Positions 1-9,994 of a stretch of DNA of 64,000 nucleotides are shown here, piece after piece (position 1 is the stretch's first letter; each line of letters begins with the position of its first letter). Location of the stretch: the NCBI GenBank assembly GCA_948470475.1, contig OX419341.1:21937135-22001134 (forward strand). The letters are read 5' to 3'. A program made the translations under genes and the position numbers. Below the pieces are notes generated by a model. It was not told where the DNA came from. It searched no databases and saw only the letters and a list, made by a program, of their open reading frames with translations. This DNA comes from Galaxea fascicularis (taxonomy: Eukaryota > Cnidaria > Anthozoa > Scleractinia > Euphylliidae).

Positions 1-97
1 CGCTTGACATTTCATGACCTATGACGTAACCACTGTAAACGGGTTTACTATTTCACCGGAAGATCTCAGAGCACATTTTGAACATGGCTGCAAATCG

Positions 98-202
98 TGC
101 CTTTTCGCGTTATGCCTATTTGCGTTATGCCTTTTTGCATTATGCCTTTTCGCGTTATGCCTATTTGCGTTATGCCTTTTGCCACTATGCTTCTCTGCAT
201 GT
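98..202. repeat. 15-bp tandem repeat, about 7 copies
   Basis: Seven head-to-tail copies of a 15-base unit close to GCCTATTTGCGTTAT. The central copies differ at only a few positions and the last two are diverged. Because 15 is a multiple of three the array is open in several frames, so short ORFs across it (LFALC on plus, MQKGIT/IGITRKG-type on minus) are products of the repeat and not evidence of a gene. Confidence 0.9.
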
Positions 203-1132
203 TGACTATCTGCATGATACCTGAAACGAGTTTTTGCCCTTCAGCTTCGGGTGGATGCATTCGCGATTTGGAACATACTATTCCAATTACAGAGAATTGC
301 AAATTGTCATAGATATACCTCCATATATTAGCGGTCCAATACTTTACTTTTACCACAATTGCTGGTAATCTTGCAATCTGATTGGCTAATTTGCAACGCT
401 GCTCGTGTCAACTTGTAGTGTTGACCCACTCGCCTGCGCCTCGTAAGTCCACAAAGATTTGACCACTGTGATGACGAATATCGTTGTCGATACGAGTACA
501 GACAACGCTAAACAGCATTCAGTTTGTTAATTCTGCAATACCGGGTATTGTCCCGAATGATCCCGTGTTTCTGTTTACAATTAAAACAAACAAACAAAAA
601 GAAAACAAAAACAAAACAAAAAAACACGAAGTAATTATCGAAGGTTGTTTTCTTTGCCAGACAAAGCCATAAGCTATTTCATCAGGAAGGGAGGGAGGGA
701 GGGAGGGAGGGAGGAAGGAAGGAGGCAAGTATCTCATGTTCACACTGAGAAGAAAAAAAATACTTATCAGTAGTTTCAGATTGACAGGGGTGGAAAACTT
801 GAATGGTGAACTCACCAGGTCAGAAAAAAAAAACATAAAGAAAGGAGAAAAACAAAAAGAAAAAAAGGAAGAGAAAACCAAAGCAACCATGGCAACAACA
901 TAAACTGCAACCTCCTTTACAAGAAGAGACGTCGGTAAAACACGAACAGGGCAGCATATGCTCCAACAGGATAAAAACTTTATCATACTTAATGTCATTT
1001 AAGTTGTTGCCCTGTAAAAATCACAAAAATAGTTCGTTAGTGACAAAGCAACACATCTACCACTAGAGTGATCAACACACAAACATGAGAAAATAAAAAT
1101 AGACACTAAAAATAATAAATGAATAAAGGGGG

Positions 1133-1168
<36 letters not shown>

Positions 1169-1173
1169 GAAGT
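203..1173. other. Non-coding stretch with purine-rich tracts
   Basis: I see no gene here. About 575-635 and 800-885 are strongly A/G-rich (AAACAAAC and AAAGAAAAAG-like runs). Between them lies the (GGGA)n tract listed separately. The open frames here are low-complexity. Confidence 0.6.
686..724. repeat. (GGGA)n microsatellite
   Basis: About nine tandem GGGA units grading into GGAA at the right end. It is a simple purine tract. Confidence 0.92.
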
Positions 1174-1377
1174 AGTACACAAAGATTTTGGTATTATCAA
1201 CAGAGTTGATAAATGTAAATTGACCACCGTACAGGGATTCTAAAAGCTGACGTTTCGAGCGCTAGCCCTTCGCTCTGACGAAGAGCTAGCGCTCGAAACG
1301 TCAGCTTTTAGAATCCCTGTACGGTGGTCAATTTACATTTATCAACTCTGTTGATAATACCAAAATCTTTGTGTACT
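1174..1377. repeat. 204-bp near-perfect palindrome, Penelope-terminal-like
   Basis: Two arms of about 99 bases (1174-1269 and 1277-1377) are reverse complements with very few mismatches, around a 6-base centre. Each arm contains GCTCGAAACGTC, which resembles the GTCGAAACGTCGTC found near the ends of the GIY-YIG-encoding Penelope-like copies at 39-40 kb. I infer that this is a head-to-head pair of terminal repeats from a Penelope-like element. No coding sequence remains. Confidence 0.7.
1275..1302 (+). ncRNA. Hammerhead-ribozyme-like core in the palindrome
   Basis: CTGACGA (1275-1281) fits the conserved CUGANGA box. It is followed by a 4-bp stem GAGC/GCTC (1283-1286 with 1291-1294) closed by TAGC, then GAAAC (1295-1299) and GTC (1300-1302), the expected cleavage triplet. 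Helix III would be only the self-complementary ACGT, so activity would need two molecules pairing, as proposed for minimal hammerheads of Penelope-like elements. The minus-strand arm lacks CUGANGA (it reads AGAGCGA), so only one strand carries the full core. Activity is untested. Confidence 0.5.
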
Positions 1378-1917
1378 AAAAATAATAAGTAATACCGGAG
1401 GAACTGAATAAAACGTGTGGAAAACAATCTGAAGCAAAGCACAATACTGCACCAAGAGGCTGTAGGAGGTTCCATTTGACTCGCCGCTTTGTTCCAAAAC
1501 AAATAAAAGCACACACAGTGGTGAAATCGCTTACTTTTGCAGAGAAATTACACTCCAAAAGTTAAGCGGACGACTTCAAGTAATCCCCCAAATCACGTCC
1601 TCAACACTTGATGTAATCTGGTTCCAGTGGTAACAGAAGACAAAGTGCAAGGAAATAATTATGATTGCTAATCAGGTCCCAATCGATTAGAAATCTCTGT
1701 ACGAAAGGAACCTGATCAACACTTGGTCGGACCTCATGCCTCGCGCACACTAACTTTGTCCAGAGTACAAACAAAGTTAGCAACGTGCGAAAAAAAACTT
1801 TGATTTGATGGTGATCCTTTTTTGGCAGCCCACGTAAACGCCGCTGGGAATTATTGGACCCTACACTACTGATGGATTTAAAATTGAGGGGAACTCTTTC
1901 TAAAAAAAAAAGTGATG
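1378..1917. other. No recognised feature
   Basis: About 540 bases of unique-looking A/T-rich DNA between the palindrome and the Ser-rich frame. I recognise no exon or repeat. Confidence 0.5.
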
Positions 1918-4425
1918 TCAGCAGATAAACGACAAACAAACAAACAAGCAAACACATCCATGGACAGGTGAAAACAAACCTGGTGGTAGTGGTGTTTTTA
2001 CAAGTGAAGTGGTCGAGGCGGACCGCCGTGAACTCGGCGATGCCGAGAAACTCGGGATCGTTGACATCGAAGGACGGCTAAATACCAAGAGAGACGGGTT
2101 TGTATTTGGAGATGCTGATGAAATCTGGATTATTGCTGTTGACAAACTAGAGGAAACAGGAACGTTTGTACCCATGGGTGCCAGTGCACTCTCGCTAACT
2201 GATAACGGCAAACCGGTAGAGACAGACTGGCTTCCACTCAAGGATACTGTCAAACGCTTTCCTGTTGGTTGTAACAAAGTGGTTGAGAAAGAAGGGGTTG
2301 TATTCATGATCTCTGGTAAGCTCTGCGTGGTTGAAGGCGATGAACTACCAGAGGTAACGCTTGTAGTCACGGATACTGGTGAACTCTGGCTTATGGATGG
2401 CCTCCGATTGGTCAAAATGGTTAAGGGAGACTGGGTTGTTCTCACGGATACTGATAGGCTATGGTTTGGTGAAGACGAGAATATTGTTGAAATAGACGGG
2501 CCAGTACTTACGAATGGCGACGAACTGATGGAGACAAACGCGCTTGCACTTATGGATGGCGATGGACTCTGGTTTACTAATGGTGATAAACTAATGGAGA
2601 CAAAAGCGCTTGGTGGCGATGGGCTCTGGCTGTTTCGTGGTGATAAACCAGCAGAGACAGACGGGGTTGTAATTACAGATAGTGATGCACTTTGGCGGAT
2701 TGATGGTGATAAACTGGCAGAGACAGACGGCCTTGTAATTATGGTTGGTAATGCACTCTGGCCGATTGATGGTGATAAACTGACAGAGAGAGACGGCCTT
2801 GTAATTATGGATGGTAATGCACTCTGGCCGATTGATGGCGATAAACTGGCAGAGACAAACGGGCTTGTAATTATGGATCGTAATACACTCTGGCTGATTG
2901 ACGCTGATAAACTGGCAGAGACAGACGGCCTTGTAATTATGGATCGTGATACACTCTGGCTGATTGATGCTGATAAACTGGCAGAGACAAACTGGCTTGC
3001 AATAATGGGTGGCAATGCACTCTGGCCGATTGATGGTGATAAACTGGCAGAAACAGACGGACTTGTAATTATGGATGGTAATGCACTCTGGCCGATTGAC
3101 GCTGATAAACTGGCAGAGACAGACGGCCTTGTAATTATGGATCGTGATACACTCTGGCTGATTGATGCTGATAAACTGGCAGAGACAAACTGCCTTGCAA
3201 TAATGGGTGGCGATGCACTCTGGCCGATTGATGGTGATAAACTGGCAGAAACAGACGGACTTGTAATTATGGATGGTAATGCACTCTGGCCGATTGATGG
3301 TGATAAACTGGCAGAGACAGACGGACTTGTAATTATGGATCGTGATACACTCTGGCTGATTGACGCTGATAAACTGGCAGAGACAGACGGCCTTGTAATT
3401 ATGGATCGTGATACACTCTGGCTGATTGATGCTGATAAACTGGCAGAGACAAACTGGCTTGCAATAATGGATGGCGATGCACTCTGGCCGATTGATGGTG
3501 ATAAACTGGCAGAGTCAGACATGCTTGTAATTATGGATCGTGATACACTCTGGATGATTGATGGTGATAAACTGTCAGAGACGGACGGGATTGAAATTAT
3601 GGTATGGCTGATTGACGATAAGAAACCGGCAGAAACAGACGGACCTGTACTTATGGATATTGATGAGCTTTGGTTGATTGATGGTGATAAACCGGTGGAG
3701 AGAAACTGGCCTACACTTATGGATGGTGATAATCTTTGGCTGATTAATGGTGATAAATGGATGGAGATAGACGGTGTTTTACTTTTGGGTGGCGATGAGC
3801 TCTGGCTGATTGCTGATGTTGAACTCCAACTGGAGACAGACGAACTTTCAGTTACGGAGACAGAAGGGCTTGTACTGACCGATGCCAATGAACTCTTGCT
3901 TATTGATGGTGGCAAACGTATTGAGACAGGCCTGCTGTTAGTCAGAGCAGAAGACGAGCTGGGGCGTTTGGATGAACTGTTTAAGACAGACTGGCTTGAA
4001 TTTGCCGGCGCTGATAGACTGCGAGAAACTGAAGAGGACAAACTGATTGAAAGAGACGGACTTGTACTTTTAGATGCTGACAAGCTCTGAAAGATCAATT
4101 GCGCTAAACTGATAAAGACAGAAATACTTATGTTCGCAGAAATTGAGGAGTCCTGGCTTGAGGATGGTGGCAAAACGATAAAGGCGGACTGACTTGTGCT
4201 CACGGACGCTGATAACTCCTTGATTACAGAGGATGACAAAGAAATGTACGCAGGGTGACTTCCACTCGAAGATGTCGTTTGGCTGTAGCTCAAAGAAGTT
4301 GACGAACTGGTCTCAAGAGACTTGCATGTTCTCACAGCGGTTGACAGGCTCCGACGTATGGGTGATAACAAACTGGGAGTCAAAGCCTGGCTCGCGCTCA
4401 AGGTTTTTGGAAGGCTCGTGCCCAC
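1918..4425 (-). CDS. Possible Ser-rich repeat protein (835 aa), unproven
   Basis: This is an uninterrupted minus-strand frame of 835 residues, about a third serine. Its central part repeats a 22-residue unit of the type SASLSPSIGQSALPSIIT, and the flanks are diverged but still Ser-rich. I see no signal peptide, membrane segment or known domain; the last residues (CVCLFVCLSFIC) come from a CAAA-type simple repeat. The opposite strand is also open for 693 codons (start 2009, stop 4090), reading an Asp/Leu-rich unit like LWLIDGDKLAETDGLVIMD. That plus-strand pattern continues beyond 4090 but meets stops near 4188, 4257 and 4286, whereas the minus frame stays open to 4425. This mildly favours minus as coding if either is. 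A 66-bp repeat unit keeps frames open without selection, so both could be spurious. Confidence 0.35.
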   Translation of the reverse strand: MGTSLPKTLSASQALTPSLLSPIRRSLSTAVRTCKSLETSSSTSLSYSQTTSSSGSHPAYISLSSSVIKELSASVSTSQSAFIVLPPSSSQDSSISANISISVFISLAQLIFQSLSASKSTSPSLSISLSSSVSRSLSAPANSSQSVLNSSSKRPSSSSALTNSRPVSIRLPPSISKSSLASVSTSPSVSVTESSSVSSWSSTSAISQSSSPPKSKTPSISIHLSPLISQRLSPSISVGQFLSTGLSPSINQSSSISISTGPSVSAGFLSSISHTIISIPSVSDSLSPSIIQSVSRSIITSMSDSASLSPSIGQSASPSIIASQFVSASLSASISQSVSRSIITRPSVSASLSASISQSVSRSIITSPSVSASLSPSIGQSALPSIITSPSVSASLSPSIGQSASPPIIARQFVSASLSASISQSVSRSIITRPSVSASLSASIGQSALPSIITSPSVSASLSPSIGQSALPPIIASQFVSASLSASISQSVSRSIITRPSVSASLSASISQSVLRSIITSPFVSASLSPSIGQSALPSIITRPSLSVSLSPSIGQSALPTIITRPSVSASLSPSIRQSASLSVITTPSVSAGLSPRNSQSPSPPSAFVSISLSPLVNQSPSPSISASAFVSISSSPFVSTGPSISTIFSSSPNHSLSVSVRTTQSPLTILTNRRPSISQSSPVSVTTSVTSGSSSPSTTQSLPEIMNTTPSFSTTLLQPTGKRLTVSLSGSQSVSTGLPLSVSESALAPMGTNVPVSSSLSTAIIQISSASPNTNPSLLVFSRPSMSTIPSFSASPSSRRSASTTSLVKTPLPPGLFSPVHGCVCLFVCLSFIC
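2009..4425. repeat. 66-bp minisatellite, well preserved at 2640-3600
   Basis: Head-to-tail copies of a 66-base unit containing GATGGTGATAAACTGGCAGA. About 14 copies at 2640-3600 are very similar and alternate between a few subtypes (GATGGT versus GATCGTGATACACTC). Copies become steadily more diverged towards 2009 and 4425. This is the usual picture of an array homogenised at its centre with decayed edges. Confidence 0.9.
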
Positions 4426-5797
4426 TGAAGTTGGATATGCTTAAAAAGAAAAAAAAATGGAAATAAATGCCAGAGGTTCCATTTTTCACTGATTGAGTGA
4501 CTTTCTGACCACGTTTTTACATACAGCTTGAATGCTAAAACAGGGAAGAAAACAAAAAGACAAAGAAAAAGAATGCGCTCTTCGCAGATTGTTAGAACGG
4601 GAATGGCATGAATCTGACATTGAACGTTCACCAACGGTTTGGTTTTATCTTTTGAATAACCTTTTGTTTTATACTGACGGATTACTGGAGACGAGGTATC
4701 GATGTACTGGCTCAGTTCACTTTTCACCTCAGTGATTTCAGTGGTGTTTTGCCGTTTAGTGCAACCTAAAGTTGTTCAATAACAAACCAAACTGAGAATG
4801 GGAACTTCGTTCTTTCGGTTGGCAATCGAACTTTAATCTCTGGAAACCTGAAATAAGCCCTTCAAACACACAATATTGAGCATCGTTCTTTTACGAACGC
4901 AGAGGGTTTGTTCACTGTCCTCGTATTTTTCTTTGTTGTTTAATATGGATTTTTTCTTCTGTGTTTGCCTCCTTTTCTTTGAACACTTTCGTTTCCCATT
5001 TCCCATTCAAGCTCGATATACTTTTACTTTTCTACTAATGTGAATATCTTGATAGTAGATCAGTAATCTGTCTACGTTAAAATATTTAACGAATTATATA
5101 TCGACCGTTTTTTGCGATTATCATTGTGACCTATTGGGTCAGGCAAGTTAAAGAAATGGCAAATTAATCAAATAAAAGTGCCACATTTTAACGTGTACAC
5201 AACTCACGTAAGAGGGTACTGTTGCTTAACATCGCCACGGCAAACCGCAGGAAAGGTATTTGTAAGATGAGGTAGACACAAAATTCCATTGCAAACCTGT
5301 CATGCGGAACACAGGGCATGATTTAGCATATAACAAACTCAACAAATAAACAAAATACAATTTATATCATACGTTACCATGTGGTGACCAAGAACAATTT
5401 ACAGATCAGGCTCAGTTTTTGAGTCGATTATCGCTAATCAAAGATTTCATTCAGTTTTCATCACCGACCGTTCAGTGAGAATACTTGTAAAACCAACTTG
5501 TGAGCTTGTGGTAAGGAGATCAGATAGGTAAAAGACGTGTTTCATGTGACTTCAAAAAGACGATCAAAATGGTGGAATTTACGTACCTGATCTTGAATGC
5601 GAATAGATCGATGCAGGCTGCCAAATGACAAGAGCATGAAATGTGTGATAAATATAGACAAGGATATTCTGATTCAAACAAACGGCTTGCCTTTGAAACA
5701 AATACTAGTTTCATAAGTTCTCTACTCACTTTGCAGCTCTTCAGTTAGACAAGACCAAGGTTTAAAACGGTATTGCAAAACTACAAATAATCAACGT
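4426..5797. other. No recognised feature
   Basis: About 1.4 kb of A/T-rich DNA in which I find no exon, tandem repeat or element end that I can support. Confidence 0.5.
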
Positions 5798-6221
5798 AAG
5801 GCCCTAGCAAACGGCTTTAACATTTGCTTCAACATCCTTTCGATTTTGTTGAATGGCAATTTTGAAAGCGTTTGCCAAACCCTTTCCAACTTGTTGAAAC
5901 GTGTTGAAACGATGTTGAATAGATGTTGAAAGAGTTTAAAAGCGTTTAAACTTTGCTTCAACATGCGTTCAACATTTCAGACATTTCTTTTGTTGTCTGG
6001 AATGTTCGGAATGTTGAAACGGAGTTGAAGTCGTTTGCCCCCGCTCTTTCAACATTGAAGAAGAAGACGTAACCATGGTCACCACTCGCTAAGTTTTGTT
6101 GAATGAAATGTTGAAACCGTTTGCTCATCCCACCGTTCAACATCATTCAACAACCTCCAACAGCGTTCAACAAAATCGAATGGATGTTGAAGCAAATGTT
6201 GAAACCGTTTGCTAGGGCCTT
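5798..6221. mobile_element. Non-autonomous TIR element (MITE), 424 bp
   Basis: The ends are inverted repeats of about 57 bp that start AAGGCCCTAGCAAACGG (5798) and end with its complement (6221). The interior is rich in TTGAAAC/GTTCAAC words and has no coding frame. Flanking bases (GTA on the left, TTA on the right) would fit a 2-3 bp target duplication with one change, as in Harbinger-like MITEs, but the superfamily is not settled. Confidence 0.85.
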
Positions 6222-6588
6222 TAGTCTCCTGTTTGCACATGTAGCACATTCACACTGTTGAAGTTGAATATTGCTTTACAAGACTGACTTCAACTACAAA
6301 TCTTTGCAACCAACCACGCTTCACTACTTGACTGAAACAATATCAAAAAATTAACTCTTAAACAGTAAACACAGCCGACCCCACACGGGATGGTGTTTAT
6401 ATAATAAAAACGGTGCTTCTCGTGGTGAGAATGGACGGCGGACGAACTTTGAAGTACTTGATTTTCTCTTTGGTTTACACCAAGCTTAGAACTCCCGTTA
6501 TTAGTAGAGTTTCTGGGCACTCTATCATTTTATTACATAGCCTCCCACGCAGGCGTTCTTAGGGCTTCGTCACGTGTTCTTCTCTCAC
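6222..6588. other. No recognised feature
   Basis: Spacer between two TIR elements; nothing coding or repetitive that I can support. Confidence 0.5.
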
Positions 6589-6720
6589 GAATGTCTGCAA
6601 TCTCGTTCCCAGAGGTCGCGTTCCCCTAGTCCCTTGCGGGCGTGAAACGAGAAGTTCTCGTTTCACGCCCGGAAGGGACTAGGGGAACGCGACCTCTGGG
6701 AACGAGATTGGAATGTCTGC
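6589..6720. mobile_element. 112-bp palindromic element with 10-bp target duplication
   Basis: The sequence 6599-6710 folds into two arms of about 54 bp (starting AATCTCGTTCCCAGAGG) with almost no loop. It is flanked by identical 10-mers GAATGTCTGC at 6589-6598 and 6711-6720. Target duplications of 9-11 bp with long inverted repeats are typical of Mutator-like elements, which is my tentative assignment. It is too short to code. Confidence 0.85.
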
Positions 6721-7622
6721 TGAGCTAAGAAGCCACTTCCGTTAGCCGGCCGTTATTCAACACGAGTTTATTCTCAGGCCTTTGATTGGTTAGGTATTCG
6801 CGAACGGAAGTGGCTGCTTCGTTCAGAAGACGTTTGGGGGCGAGAAACGCGTGCCAAAGCCATCGCGCAGAATGCCTATTGTTCTCCGGACATTTACTTG
6901 CGGTGCAATCAAAATTATAGACCAGTAGAATTAGCTGCCAAGTGTAACTCGAGTGGCTCTCATTGGTCAATGATTACGGGCGCTTTCATCGACAGTGAAT
7001 ACTGCTTTGCTCATTAACTTGTCAGGGAGGAGGTTATTGTTTGCGCTACTGTTTCTCATTTCGAGCGTGTGTTACAAGCCGGCCTTTAACAAACGCGATC
7101 ATTTCGGTTCATATACGCTTTTACCACTAACGTTGTCAGGCCTGGTAGAAAAACAGTCATCTCCCTAGACATAAGGCTTTATCAGCCGGCAAAAATGCTC
7201 CAGATGGCAAGAGACGCCCCTAATACTGCGTCCCGAGGAACTGCACATTGTGATGGCACAATTGTGTACCATCGGGGCATTTATCGGAGACAGCTGTCTT
7301 GACACGTGCTAGATTGAGGCTGACATATACTAGATTGAGGCTGACATATACTTGACGGGAACCATATCAAGAAAGGTGAAACGGCGCATATTGTTACTCT
7401 TCAAACATTATTTGTGCTATACCAGAAGGCATTCTTTCAGAGTACTCAAGAAGATTCAAGGGCCATCGCAGATCTCTCAGGGACAGATCTCTCAGCGCCA
7501 GGGCCCGCAGTAATTGACTACCCGCTGTTGCCGCGTCCCTGCCACTATATATATTTTTTGTATTTATCAGCTATGTAGTGAAAAAGTTAATAAAATAAAA
7601 TAAAATAAATAAATAGTTGCTG
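6721..7622. other. Non-coding, with a 13-bp inverted pair and a small duplication
   Basis: AGCCACTTCCGTT near 6731 is repeated in inverse at about 6801-6813. A 21-bp stretch (CTAGATTGAGGCTGACATATA) is duplicated at about 7309-7352. The stretch ends in TAAAATAAAATAAAATAAAT at about 7591-7612, which looks like a retroposon tail. I cannot name the element. Confidence 0.5.
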
Positions 7623-8260
7623 ATGCATGCACCCAAGCAACAAATGATGAACTGAAGGAAGCAAACTATAAATTGCTAAAAGCTATTTAGCACAAGGGCT
7701 TGTTGAGAAGATAGCAGGATTTGACGCAACACGCGATCAGCACCCGTTGTTTAAGGTGACGAGACAATATATGCGCATGGTTATAGAGATGCTTCAGTTT
7801 ATCGGAGCCGTGCGTACAGTTAACTGGAAACTACACCTTCAATTTCTTCAGGACTTCACCAAATACTTCTTTGCCCATGATCGCCTGAATTCCGCCCGAA
7901 TGATACCACTGTATCTTGCAGAAATGAATTGTCTACCAACAACCGATCCAGATGTCTGTGGAGAGTTTCTCTCTTTGGGTGGTAGATAAGAACTCTAGCG
8001 TACCATTCTGTGCGCTTGGTGCAGATCATGGACTTGAACATGTCAGTCGGTCGATGAAAGTAAACGGAGGGCTTTTTGAAATCACGCTTCAAACTACACC
8101 GACCAAGTTTGTTCTGATTGTGCCTAAAATGGCACATCTTGCAGAGCAAGCGAAAGATATGACACGTTTAACTTCCAAGATCCAGAAAGGACATCACGAC
8201 CCTTTTGCTGGTAAAAGCTCAGATCTCTTGAATCTTGCAACCAAAGTTGTTAATGCCTGA
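7623..8260 (+). pseudogene. Frameshifted fragment of an unnamed, probably TE-linked gene family
   Basis: Joined reading of three plus-strand frames gives a protein-like string: a short piece ending NYKLLKAI with a stop, then AQGLVEKIAGFDATRDQHPLF and on to EFL (about 7690-7960), then a frame change into VVDKNSSVPFCALGADHGLEHV, ending at a stop at 8258-8260. Motifs YFFAHDRLNSARMIPLYLAEM and HVSRSMKVNGG match a family I remember as very abundant and uncharacterised in cnidarian proteomes, possibly carried by a transposable element. No start codon fits and there are at least two frame breaks, so this copy is dead. No function is claimed. Confidence 0.65.
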
Positions 8261-8266
8261 CAACAT

Positions 8267-8906
8267 CTTGGTAAGATCATAGTAAGATCTTACTAAGATC
8301 TCACTACGATCTTAGTAAGATCTGAATAAGATCTTACTGAGAGCTTAGTAACATTTTATTAAGATCTTAGAAAGATCCTATTAAGATCATAGTATGATCT
8401 TACTAAGATCTTAGTAAGATCTTAATTCGATCTCACTAAGATCTTACTAAGATCGAATTAAGATCGAATTAAGATCTTACCAAGATCTTATTAAGATCTT
8501 ACTAGGATTTTATTAAGATCTTACTAAAATATCTTAGTAAGACCTTACTAAGATCTTACTAAGATCTTACCAATAAGATCTTAATAAGATCCTAGTAAGG
8601 TCTTAGTAAGATCTTAGGAAGATCTTAGGAAGATCTTAGTAAGATCTTAGGAAGATCTTAGGAAGATCTTAGTAAGATCTTAGTAAGATCTTAATAAGAT
8701 CTTAATAAGATCCTAGTAAGATCTTAGTAAGATCTTATTAAGATCTTATTAAGACCTTCATAAGATCGTACTAAGATCATAGTAAGATCTTAGTAAGATC
8801 TTAAGTAAGATCTTAGTAAGATCTTAATAAAATCTTACTATGATCTTAGTACGATCTTAAGATCTTATTAAGATCTTAGTAAGATCTTAGTAAGATCTTA
8901 TTAGGC
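8267..8906. repeat. 11-bp satellite array with palindromic AAGATCTT core
   Basis: About 58 degenerate copies of an 11-base unit AGTAAGATCTT and variants (ATTAAGATCTT, CTAAGATCTTA). The AAGATCTT core is self-complementary, so orientation along the array is ambiguous and local hairpins are expected. Smaller tracts of the same repeat lie at about 9138-9227, 9776-9812 and 15835-15912. Confidence 0.95.
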
Positions 8907-9137
8907 TAATGTTTTTCGCTGAACCAAGAACTCATGCAGTTCCGTTGTTTTTAGAAACAAAACAGTTGCCGATATCGTTCTTACTATTTGAGCAAATGAG
9001 CCTTCCACTTTCTATCAAAACACTTAAAAAAAAATCAATTCAAAAGCGAACCAAAGAGAAAACTCTTTGAAATTCTGGAAAAAGAGGACGACTATATCGG
9101 AGTTTTTGATATTACAGGGAAATTCTCAAAAGCGTAA
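8907..9137. other. Non-repeat spacer inside the AAGATCTT array
   Basis: About 230 bases without the 11-bp unit separate two tracts of the satellite. No gene is visible; it may be another insertion, but I find no ends. Confidence 0.4.
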
Positions 9138-9227
9138 AACAAGATCTTACTAAGATCTTGGTTAGATTTTTATAAGATCTTGGTAAGATCTTACTAAGAT
9201 CTTAGTGAGATGTTAGTAAGATCTTCA
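9138..9227. repeat. AAGATCTT satellite, second tract
   Basis: About eight degenerate copies of the 11-bp unit immediately left of the foldback element at 9228. Confidence 0.85.
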
Positions 9228-9760
9228 AGTGTATATGACAGACTTTTTTTTATTTGCTCGATTAAATCTCCTCTGAATGTACTGATATGCATAGCAAAGA
9301 AAAATTTTCGATAGCGATTTTCCTTCCCCGTGTTTTGATGTACCAAAGACGTCAAATTTTACTTCCGGTAGGGTACAAAACCGCGAGACCAAAAACAGGA
9401 GACTGGGAACGATTGTGACGTCATTTCAGGACTTCAATCTTCGTGAAAAATAGATTTCTCAGTCATTTTCTTATTGTGAGCTAATCAATTTGCTAAGAAA
9501 TGGTACAATAGTGCGTTGTTTATAAGAAAATAAGAAAATGTCGGAGAAATCTGTTTTTCGCAAATCTTGAAGTCCTGAAGTGACGTCACAATTGTTCCCA
9601 GTCTCCTGTTTTCGGTGTCGCGGCTTTGTACCCCACCGGAAGTGAAATTCGACGCTTTTGGTACATCAAAACACGCTATCGAAAATTGTTTTTTGCTATA
9701 CTTATCAGTACATTGGGGAGATTTAATCGAGCAAATAAAAAAAAGTCTGTCATATACACT
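9228..9760. mobile_element. Foldback element of 533 bp inside the satellite
   Basis: Two arms of about 245 bp, roughly 88 percent identical by eye, meet near 9490-9510. The outer ends are AGTGTATATGACAGAC (9228) and its complement (9760). No coding frame is present. Satellite tracts lie on both sides, so the element either inserted into the array or carries the array at its edges. Confidence 0.85.
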
Positions 9761-9775
9761 TTAGGTACATCTTGC

Positions 9776-9812
9776 AATGATCTTATAAGATCTTACTAAG
9801 ATCTTAGTGAGA
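9776..9812. repeat. AAGATCTT satellite, third tract
   Basis: Three to four copies of the 11-bp unit directly left of the Ty3/gypsy LTR. The matching right-hand tract is 15835-15912. Confidence 0.8.
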
Positions 9813-9968
9813 TTTTTTCCTTATGTGCTTTCCGCTGCTTGCACGAAGAAAAGAAGGTCGTTGGACAAGGCTTCTACATTTGAGTATTTGTTTTAAAAAC
9901 GGTGTACATGCTTCGGAACTAAAAATCCAACTGCCGAAGTCGCACATACTCTTGAATATATGTGATGT

Positions 9969-9994
9969 AGATATATATATATATATATATATAT
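9969..9994. repeat. (TA)n tract, left of the nested element
   Basis: About 13 alternating TA units directly abutting the left end of the DNA element at 9995. The right counterpart is 11239-11282. Confidence 0.95.

Noticed and set aside
2009..4090. Plus-strand 693-codon Asp/Leu-rich frame as a separate gene
   Set aside because: It is antisense to the longer minus frame. The same residue pattern continues past its stop into sequence with further stops, which suggests the pattern reflects the DNA repeat rather than selection on plus.
8267..8906. CRISPR-like array
   Set aside because: Units are 11 bp, contiguous and degenerate with no spacers; the context is eukaryotic. It is a satellite.
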